A stretch of DNA of 14,403 nucleotides from Oscillospiraceae bacterium (lineage in GTDB: Bacteria > Bacillota > Clostridia > Oscillospirales > Ruminococcaceae): the NCBI GenBank assembly GCA_029005335.1, contig JAQXFT010000216.1, forward strand, positions 1-14,403, written 5' to 3'. This document shows, in pieces, positions 1-5,945 of the stretch. Both the position numbers and the translations under genes were made by a program. The stretch's first letter is position 1. Every line of letters starts with the position of its first letter. The notes beneath the pieces were generated by a model, which was not told the DNA's origin, did no database searches, and worked only from the letters and a program-made list of their open reading frames with translations.

Positions 1-1881
1 CGCCCCGACTGTTTAAGCGTTATCGGACTTGCAAGAGAAACTTCCGCAACATTCAATACACCTCTTAATGTTCCTGTACCGTCATTCAAGGGAGTTGATG
101 GCGATATTGATTCAATGCTTAAAGTCAATATCCACAATACAGAAAAGTGTAAAAGATACTGTGCAGGTATCGTTAAGAATGTAAAAATTGAACCCTCTCC
201 TCGCTGGATGCGTGAAAGACTCCGTGCAAGCGGAGTAAGACCGATTAATAATTTCGTAGATATAACAAATTATGTTATGCTTGAATACGGTCAGCCTATG
301 CATGCTTTTGATTTGAGATATGTTGACGGTGCTGAAATAAATGTGCGAAATGCAGTAAACGGCGAAAAGATTACAACTCTTGACGGCGTAGAGCGTGAAC
401 TTACAGACGATATGCTTGTTATAGCAGATAAGAATAAACCCGTAGCCGTTGCCGGAATTATGGGCGGAGAATACAGTGGTATCATGGTAGATACAAATAC
501 AGTTGTATTTGAATCTGCATATTTTGAACCTATACAGGTAAGACGTACATCTAAAAAGCTTAAACTCAAGACAGATGCTTCATCAAGATATGAAAAAGGT
601 GTAGACCCTCTGATAAGCATGACATGTCTTGAAAGAGCATTCCAGCTTGTTGAGGAACTCGGTGCAGGCGAAGTTGTAAGAACTGTTATTGATAAGGATT
701 ACACTGACAGAACTCCCGCAAGTGTTGAATTTAATCCGGAATGGATAAATAATTTCCTCGGAACTGATATTCCCGAATCCGATATGATTGAGTATCTCGA
801 AAGACTTGATTTTAAAGTTGAAAACGGAAAAGTTATTGCACCGTCATTCAGAATCGATATAGAGTGCAAGGCGGATATTGCGGAGGAAGTCGCAAGAATT
901 TACGGCTACAACAATATTCCCTCAACGGAATTTAAAGGAGTTGCAACAGCTGAACTTACTCCGGAACAGAAATTCACAAAGAAACTTGAAAATATTACAG
1001 TCGGACTCGGATATTACGGAATAGCAACATTTTCATTTGTTTCACCGAAAACTCTCGATAAAATAGGACTTCCGGCAGACAGCAAGCTCAGAAATGTTGT
1101 AAAAATTTCAAATCCTCTCGGAGAAGATACAAGCGTTATGAGAACCACAACGCTCCCCTCAATGCTTGAAGTACTTGCAACTAACTATAATTACAGAAAT
1201 CCTGTTGCAAAGCTTTATGAGATAAGCAAGGAATATATTCCGGTTGAAGGAAAAGAGCTTCCTGACGAACCTCAGAGGCTTACTCTCGGAATGTATGGCG
1301 GAGATGTTGATTTCTATGATATAAAGGGTACTACAGAAGAGCTTCTTGAAGCACTCAATATACATGATGTTGAATATGTAAGAGCAGGCGAATCAGATGT
1401 TTTTGATGAAACTGTCGCACTTCACCCCGGAAGAAGTGCTGTAATAATTAAAAACGGCACTGCACTCGGATATATAGGAGAGCTTCACCCGCAGATTCAG
1501 GAAAAATACGGCTTCAATACAAAGGTATATGTCGGAAAATTCAATATTCCGGAGCTTATGAAGACAGCAGATACAAAGATAACTTATAAGTCTCTTCCGA
1601 AATTTCCGGCTACAACAAGAGACCTAAGCATAATCTGTGATGATGAGATACCATCTGCAAGGCTTGAATCCATTATTAAGAAATCTGTCGGAAAGATTCT
1701 TGAAAAGGTTACACTTTTTGATGTTTACAAGGGCAGGCAGATTGCTGACGGCAAAAAGAGTATATCATATTCGATAGTAATGCGTTCACACGACGGCACA
1801 CTTAACGACGAGCAGGCGGATAATGCAATGAAGAAGGTATTAAAGGCACTTTCTGAAATCGGTGCGGAACTCCGTATGTAA
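1..1881 (+). CDS. pheT: Phenylalanine--tRNA ligase beta subunit, 5' end cut by the window
   Basis: Beta chain of the alpha2/beta2 phenylalanyl-tRNA synthetase, which charges tRNA-Phe in the cytoplasm. The frame is open from base 1 and its first codons read RPDCLSVIGLARE, a family hallmark, so the gene begins outside the window. About 626 residues are visible; full proteins have roughly 790-800, so the N-terminal part with the tRNA-binding OB fold is missing. In order one sees the B3/B4 editing region (GVRPINNFVDITNYVM, about 235-282, with GQPMHAFD after it), the B5 domain (APSFRIDI and EEVARIYGYNNIP, about 838-921), the catalytic-like core, and the C-terminal anticodon-binding FDX-ACB domain (from LPKFPATTRDLSII, about 1591, to the end). 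The stop is TAA at 1879-1881. pheS is expected just upstream, as is usual. No frameshift or odd residue was seen. Confidence 0.97.
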   Translation, partial: RPDCLSVIGLARETSATFNTPLNVPVPSFKGVDGDIDSMLKVNIHNTEKCKRYCAGIVKNVKIEPSPRWMRERLRASGVRPINNFVDITNYVMLEYGQPMHAFDLRYVDGAEINVRNAVNGEKITTLDGVERELTDDMLVIADKNKPVAVAGIMGGEYSGIMVDTNTVVFESAYFEPIQVRRTSKKLKLKTDASSRYEKGVDPLISMTCLERAFQLVEELGAGEVVRTVIDKDYTDRTPASVEFNPEWINNFLGTDIPESDMIEYLERLDFKVENGKVIAPSFRIDIECKADIAEEVARIYGYNNIPSTEFKGVATAELTPEQKFTKKLENITVGLGYYGIATFSFVSPKTLDKIGLPADSKLRNVVKISNPLGEDTSVMRTTTLPSMLEVLATNYNYRNPVAKLYEISKEYIPVEGKELPDEPQRLTLGMYGGDVDFYDIKGTTEELLEALNIHDVEYVRAGESDVFDETVALHPGRSAVIIKNGTALGYIGELHPQIQEKYGFNTKVYVGKFNIPELMKTADTKITYKSLPKFPATTRDLSIICDDEIPSARLESIIKKSVGKILEKVTLFDVYKGRQIADGKKSISYSIVMRSHDGTLNDEQADNAMKKVLKALSEIGAELRM

Positions 1882-1897
1882 TATTATAAATTAACAA

Positions 1898-1933
1898 CGG
1901 CACGGAAATAAAATCCCGTGCCGAAAAATTTTT
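1898..1933 (+). terminator. Intrinsic terminator of pheT
   Basis: A perfect 8-bp GC-rich stem, CGGCACGG (1898-1905) with CCGTGCCG (1916-1923), has a 10-base loop. A5 and then T5 follow (1924-1933). The T-run is separated from the stem by five As, so the shape is slightly unusual. Its place 16 bases after the pheT stop and before a new promoter supports the call. Confidence 0.75.
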
Positions 1934-1954
1934 CAGATTTTCATATTTTCCCAC

Positions 1955-1983
1955 TTGACTTGCAGTAAAAATACGGATATAAT
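1955..1983 (+). promoter_or_regulatory. Promoter of the sortase operon
   Basis: The -35 box TTGACT (1955-1960) and perfect -10 box TATAAT (1978-1983) are separated by 17 bp, a near-consensus housekeeping sigma promoter. Transcription should begin near 1990, giving a leader of about 54 bases before the first gene. Its position right after the pheT terminator shows that the three following genes form an independent unit. Confidence 0.85.
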
Positions 1984-1991
1984 ATTTTTAT

Positions 1992-2006
1992 GGAAAAAAT
2001 TTTTCC
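1992..2006 (+). promoter_or_regulatory. A/T inverted repeat at the transcription start (possible operator)
   Basis: GGAAAAAATTTTTCC is an almost perfect palindrome starting about 9 bases after the -10 box, at the predicted transcription start. It could bind a repressor, form a small 5' hairpin that protects the mRNA, or be a bent A-tract without regulatory role. A related perfect palindrome, GAAAAATTTTTC, lies at 1923-1934 upstream of the -35 box. Confidence 0.35.
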
Positions 2007-2043
2007 TGAAAAATAAAAATAAAAAGAAAAGTGAGGACGACTA

Positions 2044-2847
2044 ATGAAAAACTATATCAAAAGCGTAATATCGGGAATTACAGCATTATGCTGTATGGCT
2101 TTTCCGGCGTTAAGTGCGGATTGTGCAACAGTAGATGACTGTGCAGAAGTAGCAAGAAGCTATGGAGTATCTGAGTCAGCAATACAGTCAGCATACAATG
2201 CATACTATGCCAATCCGGAAGCCTATACTTCTGAGGATTTCGACATGGTAATACAGACTCTTCATCTCTATGGAACAGACTCTGATAAGGCAATAAAGGC
2301 GTATTTCGGAATAACTGATACTCCGGATACTCCCTCTGAACCGTCAGAAGAACCGGTTCAGACTGAAACAAAGCCCTCTGAAGACAGTCCGGCAGGAGCT
2401 GTAACAACTGAGACTACAACAGAATCTGAACCGGATACGGATTTCATCAATATGACTATTGACGAGAAATCTGAATATATAAATTCACTTCCGGAATCTG
2501 AAAGAGGTAATTTTATTGACAATCTTACCACAGAGGAACGTAACAGCATTATCAAACAGCTTCCTATGGAGGATAAAACCGAGCTTCTTTCACGCTTTGC
2601 AGAGGCAGGGGAGCAGATGGGACTTAATATGACTGTTGATGAAATTACAGATGACAGTATATCATTGTCAATAAGAAACAATGACGGAATGCTTGTTGAC
2701 CAGTCAAGTCTGGGCGTTATAGTAGAGGATACGGGCTATGACTACAGGTTGATTTTCGGAGCTGTTTCAGCTCTGATACTTGTATCAGTATCCGGAATCA
2801 GTCTTATTTTCAGAAAAATTTCAAAGGACGAAAAGAATGATGAGTAA
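2044..2847 (+). CDS. Exported, membrane-anchored repeat protein, possible sortase substrate
   Basis: Unrecognised 267-residue surface protein. A signal peptide (1-25, likely cleaved after ALSA) leads to a small acidic domain (26-90) rich in Ala and Tyr. An extended Pro/Glu/Thr-rich linker (91-135) follows. Residues 144-191 form four tandem 12-residue units (EYINSLPESERG, NFIDNLTTEERN, SIIKQLPMEDKT, ELLSRFAEAGEQ), resembling short helical-hairpin repeats of the MgtE N-domain kind. A second small domain (192-226) precedes VEDTG (227-231), a membrane helix (236-256) and a basic RK start to the tail. That order is the layout of a cell-wall sorting signal, but the LP of LPxTG is absent, so a plain C-terminal membrane anchor is equally possible. 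The start is set by GTGAGGA (2031-2037), 6 bases before ATG. It is the first gene of the operon and its end overlaps the sortase gene by 11 bases, which suggests the two products act together. Its function is unknown. Confidence 0.85.
   Translation: MKNYIKSVISGITALCCMAFPALSADCATVDDCAEVARSYGVSESAIQSAYNAYYANPEAYTSEDFDMVIQTLHLYGTDSDKAIKAYFGITDTPDTPSEPSEEPVQTETKPSEDSPAGAVTTETTTESEPDTDFINMTIDEKSEYINSLPESERGNFIDNLTTEERNSIIKQLPMEDKTELLSRFAEAGEQMGLNMTVDEITDDSISLSIRNNDGMLVDQSSLGVIVEDTGYDYRLIFGAVSALILVSVSGISLIFRKISKDEKNDE
2823..2828 (+). promoter_or_regulatory. Ribosome binding site that fixes the sortase start
   Basis: AAAGGA lies 8 bases before ATG at 2837 (11 before a second ATG at 2840), inside the last codons of the preceding gene. 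No comparable site precedes the upstream candidate start at 2780, which would add 19 residues read out of the other gene's membrane segment. Confidence 0.75.
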
Positions 2848-3526
2848 TGAAAAAAAATCCGGAAGTGCGATTTTATTTGTTCTTACTCCGGTATTCATAT
2901 TTCTGATATGCATAGGAATTACCGTTGCAGGAGCAATAAAGCCATACAATAAAATATCAACTTATCTCAGCCTTGCATTTATGGACAATCTGAAAACTGT
3001 TCCGGAGACGGACGGGATTACAGCAGGACTGCATATCAAGGAAAATGATATAGAAGTTGATTATGACAGTGAATTTTCTGATACGGGCGAAGTAATTCGC
3101 CCGTCATTTGGTGAACAGTTTGCAAAGCTTTCATCTGAAAAGCTGGAGCTTGATATTCCGGTGTACTGGGGGAGCAACAGCGAATTATTTGAGCGTGGAG
3201 CTTGTCAGGCATCAAATTCGGTACTGCCCGGAGAAAATGGAAATGCAGTTATTTCCGCCCATGTCAATACATTCTTTTCAGAGCTGGACAAGCTTTCAAA
3301 GGGAGATAAAATCGAAATAACTACCAGTTATGGTATATTTACATATGAAGTCAGTGAAACTGTAGAATTTAAAAAATCCGATAAAAAATATGTAGTACCT
3401 AAGAATGAAGAAATTCTTACTCTTTATACCTGCAAGCCTGATGTTCTGGGCGGTTCGGATATGCGTATCGGAGTCGTGTGCAGGATTACCGATAAAAAAT
3501 TCTATGCAGACAAGAAGGGGGAATAA
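2837..3526 (+). CDS. Class D-like sortase
   Basis: Membrane-bound cysteine transpeptidase of the sortase family, which cuts surface proteins at a short C-terminal signal and joins them to cell-wall peptide or to another protein. With the start at 2837 it has 229 residues. One N-terminal membrane helix (about 11-35) is followed by a short spacer and the sortase beta-barrel (about 92-218). Family landmarks are LDIPVYWG (105-112), LPGENGNAVISAH with the catalytic His142, then NTFFSELDKL. The segment LTLYTC carries the nucleophile Cys199, and DMRIGVVC carries the transition-state Arg210. LPVYWG-like, TFF and TLYTC elements point to class D rather than A, B or C. The residue before the His is Ala, not the usual Gly of GH. 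The gene overlaps the preceding surface-protein gene by 11 bases and is followed 3 bases later by a membrane-protein gene. The protein of the preceding gene is the obvious substrate candidate, although it lacks LPxTG. Confidence 0.9.
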   Translation: MMSNEKKSGSAILFVLTPVFIFLICIGITVAGAIKPYNKISTYLSLAFMDNLKTVPETDGITAGLHIKENDIEVDYDSEFSDTGEVIRPSFGEQFAKLSSEKLELDIPVYWGSNSELFERGACQASNSVLPGENGNAVISAHVNTFFSELDKLSKGDKIEITTSYGIFTYEVSETVEFKKSDKKYVVPKNEEILTLYTCKPDVLGGSDMRIGVVCRITDKKFYADKKGE

Positions 3527-3529
3527 TCC

Positions 3530-4405
3530 ATGAAAAGTGCAAAAACGTATATTCCCTGTGTAATTCTTTCTATATTACTTGTATTTTCAATGCTTGGCAC
3601 CGGAATCTGCATAACTGCTGACAAGGTTATTCTGAATAGTCAGACCTGTCTTGAAATTATAAGTGAAAAAAAGCTTTCTGAAAAAATAAGGAAGCTTCTT
3701 GAAAGGACTTTTAAGGAAAAATATAATTCCACAGGTATTCCGTCAGAAGTGTATATTGATGTGCTTTCTGAAAAATACATTGATAATATTGTAAAGCTTC
3801 ATGTAACAGAGGGCTTTGAATATCTTAACGGCAGGACGGATAAATTCAATGTTTCACCTGATTTTGAAGCACTTGATGAGAGTATAACGGAATTTTTTGA
3901 TAATTATGCTGAAGAGAACGGATATATAAAGGATTCGTCTTACCATGAAAAGCTTCAGAAGGAAATAAATAATGCACACAGTATTATTATAAGCTATACG
4001 GATATATTCAAGCTTGATACTCTCAGTGAATACGGAGTGCTTACTCAGGCAAGGGGATATATAAAATATCTTGATAAGATAACATATATCTGCATAGGTG
4101 CGGATATATTATTTATAGTATTACTGCTTTTGATATGTATAAAAAACATAAAGGAAATTTTATACTGGGTCGGAATCAGTTTTATGATATCGTCAGTAAT
4201 CGGACTTATTCCGTGTGTATATCTGACATCATCAAATTATTTTGATTCCTTTGTGATAAAGCAGGAACAGATTTTCACAGCATTTACATCATATATGTAC
4301 AGGATAACGGATTCAGTTACAGCATTTGAAACAGGAGTGCTGGCGACGGGATTTCTGATGACGGTTATTTATATTCTTACAGCAAGAAAAAAGGGTACTG
4401 AATAA
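3530..4405 (+). CDS. Four-helix membrane protein of unknown family
   Basis: Unrecognised 291-residue protein. Helix 1 (about 8-30) is probably an uncleaved signal anchor. A mostly charged extracytoplasmic segment of about 150 residues (31-183), predicted helical, follows. Three further helices are at about 184-204, 209-232 and 265-286, with a short basic tail RKKG. The start is well fixed: AAGGGGGAA (3514-3522) lies 7 bases before ATG, and the gene begins 3 bases after the sortase stop. The close packing with a sortase and its likely substrate suggests a role in the same surface assembly, for example as a scaffold, membrane chaperone or part of the anchored complex, but nothing in its sequence shows a catalytic site. 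The last codons and the stop lie inside the terminator hairpin. Confidence 0.8.
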   Translation: MKSAKTYIPCVILSILLVFSMLGTGICITADKVILNSQTCLEIISEKKLSEKIRKLLERTFKEKYNSTGIPSEVYIDVLSEKYIDNIVKLHVTEGFEYLNGRTDKFNVSPDFEALDESITEFFDNYAEENGYIKDSSYHEKLQKEINNAHSIIISYTDIFKLDTLSEYGVLTQARGYIKYLDKITYICIGADILFIVLLLLICIKNIKEILYWVGISFMISSVIGLIPCVYLTSSNYFDSFVIKQEQIFTAFTSYMYRITDSVTAFETGVLATGFLMTVIYILTARKKGTE

Positions 4406-4421
4406 GTACCCTTGATTTTTT
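4391..4421. terminator. Bidirectional terminator between convergent genes
   Basis: A perfect 9-bp stem, AAGGGTACT (4391-4399) with AGTACCCTT (4405-4413), has a 5-base loop. On the + strand a T-run follows (4416-4421). On the - strand the A-run at 4387-4392 becomes T6 after the same stem, so it can also end pyk transcripts. The stop codon of the preceding + strand gene (4403-4405) sits in the loop and the first base of the 3' arm. Confidence 0.88.
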
Positions 4422-4428
4422 ATATGAT

Positions 4429-5859
4429 TCAGTGGAGTCCTACTTTTTCGACCTTCATAAGATTTGTAGTACCTGATACCCCTATTGGTACACCTGCAGT
4501 AATAACTGCAATATCTCCGTTTTCAACAAGCATACGTTTTTCGGCAGTTTCAACGGCAACAGCGAAAAGCTCGTCTGTATTGGATTTTTCGTCAATCACA
4601 TATGGAGTAATACCCCAGCTCATATTAAGCTGACGGCATACCTTTTCACTTGTAGTACAGCCGATAATCATAGCCTGAGGTCTGTATTTTGAAATAAGTC
4701 TTGCAGTACCTCCGCCCTTTGTAACTGTAATAATAGCTTTGGCATTGAGGTCATGTGCAGTGGTAACAGTAGCATGGGCGATAGCATCTGCAATACTGTC
4801 GTTAGAATCGCTCTTGCTGTTATTTGAAAACTGATGCTTGTAATCTATATTTTTTTCAGTAGTCTCAGCAATCAGAGCCATTGTCTTTACAGTATCAATC
4901 GGAAAAGCTCCTGTAGCAGTTTCTCCGGAAAGCATAATTGCACTTGTTCCGTCGTAGATAGCATTTGCAACGTCAGTAATTTCAGCTCTTGTGGGGCGGG
5001 GGTTAGTAATCATGGATTCAAGCATCTGAGTGGCAGTAATTACCTGTTTGCCTGCTCTGTAGCCTTTATATATAAGGGATTTCTGTATAGCAGGAATCTT
5101 TTCAAACGGAATTTCAACGCCCATATCACCTCTGGCAATCATAATTCCGTCAGCGGCTTCAATAATTTCGTCGATATTTTCAACGCCGTCATTATTTTCG
5201 ATTTTAGCGATAATTTTCACATCGAACCAGCCGAGGCTTTTTGTAAACTTGCGGAGATAATTTATATCGGCAGCCGACCTTACAAAGCTTGCAGCGATGA
5301 AATCGAATCCCATTTTTGCACCAAATTCAAGGTCATTCATATCATTGTCGCTAAGATACGGCATAGAAAGCTTTGCACCGGGAACATTTATGCCCTTGTT
5401 GTTTGAGAGAATACCGCCATGAATTACACGGCATATAATATCATTTCCGGTAATTTTTTCCGCACGGAGTTCGATAACGCCGTCATTTATCAGAATCTGA
5501 GTTCCGGCACTGACATCACGGGGAAGGTTTTTAAATGAAATGCTTCCTCTTTTTTCGTCGCATATAACGTCATCAGCCGTCAGTATATAGGTATCGCCGT
5601 CATGAATTTCAACAGGCTTGTTGTCAGCAAATTTCCCCAGTCTTATTTCAGGACCTTTTGTATCCAGAAGAGTAGCTATAGGCAAATCAAGTTCAGTACG
5701 TAGCTTTACAATCTGTTCAAAGCGTTTCTGATGTGTTGCATAGTCGCCGTGAGAGAAGTTGAATCGGGCAACATTCATACCATTGACCATAAGCTCACGC
5801 ATAACAGCTTCATCGTCAGTAGCAGGACCTACAGTACAGATAATTTTGGTTTTCCTCAT
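4429..5859 (-). CDS. pyk: Pyruvate kinase
   Basis: Cytoplasmic glycolytic enzyme that transfers phosphate from phosphoenolpyruvate to ADP, giving pyruvate and ATP. It has 476 residues, close to the short bacterial form (E. coli PykF is 470), with no added C-terminal phosphohistidine domain. Landmarks are the N-terminal KIICTVGPAT, RFNFSHG with the substrate-contacting Arg32, DTKGPEIRLG (66-75, start of the B domain), and IIAKIENNDG with catalytic Lys219 and metal ligand Glu221. GIMIARGDMGVEIP has the second metal ligand Asp245. ATQMLESM (276-283), NPRPTRAE (286-293) and LSGETATG (310-317) complete the active site. The C-terminal allosteric domain runs from about 355 to the end. The start follows AAGGAG (5871-5876) by 11 bases. 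It lies downstream of pcrA on the same strand but has its own promoter, and it ends at the shared bidirectional terminator. Confidence 0.98.
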   Translation of the reverse strand: MRKTKIICTVGPATDDEAVMRELMVNGMNVARFNFSHGDYATHQKRFEQIVKLRTELDLPIATLLDTKGPEIRLGKFADNKPVEIHDGDTYILTADDVICDEKRGSISFKNLPRDVSAGTQILINDGVIELRAEKITGNDIICRVIHGGILSNNKGINVPGAKLSMPYLSDNDMNDLEFGAKMGFDFIAASFVRSAADINYLRKFTKSLGWFDVKIIAKIENNDGVENIDEIIEAADGIMIARGDMGVEIPFEKIPAIQKSLIYKGYRAGKQVITATQMLESMITNPRPTRAEITDVANAIYDGTSAIMLSGETATGAFPIDTVKTMALIAETTEKNIDYKHQFSNNSKSDSNDSIADAIAHATVTTAHDLNAKAIITVTKGGGTARLISKYRPQAMIIGCTTSEKVCRQLNMSWGITPYVIDEKSNTDELFAVAVETAEKRMLVENGDIAVITAGVPIGVSGTTNLMKVEKVGLH

Positions 5860-5895
5860 AAGAAAAAAATCTCCTTTTGTTTTATTGTAATATTT

Positions 5896-5924
5896 ATTAT
5901 ATCATACTTTTATCATAAAGTGAA
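5896..5924 (-). promoter_or_regulatory. Promoter of pyk
   Basis: On the - strand a perfect -10 TATAAT (5896-5901) is preceded, 17 bp away, by TTCACT (5919-5924), a 4/6 match to the -35 consensus. It lies about 37 bases upstream of the pyk start, in the 86-base gap behind pcrA. Confidence 0.7.
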
Positions 5925-5945
5925 CAGGAATAACTGAAATTTTAC

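Noticed and set aside
2078..2407. 109-codon open frame on the - strand
   Set aside because: Antisense to the signal peptide, first domain and linker of the exported protein; no promoter, ribosome site or family resemblance.
2780..2836. Upstream start for the sortase gene adding 19 residues
   Set aside because: The added part is read from the membrane segment of the preceding gene in another frame and has no ribosome binding site; AAAGGA fits the ATG at 2837.
4834..5406. 190-codon open frame on the + strand
   Set aside because: It lies antisense within pyk, a well-supported gene, and its Ser/Cys/Phe-rich composition is typical of a shadow frame.
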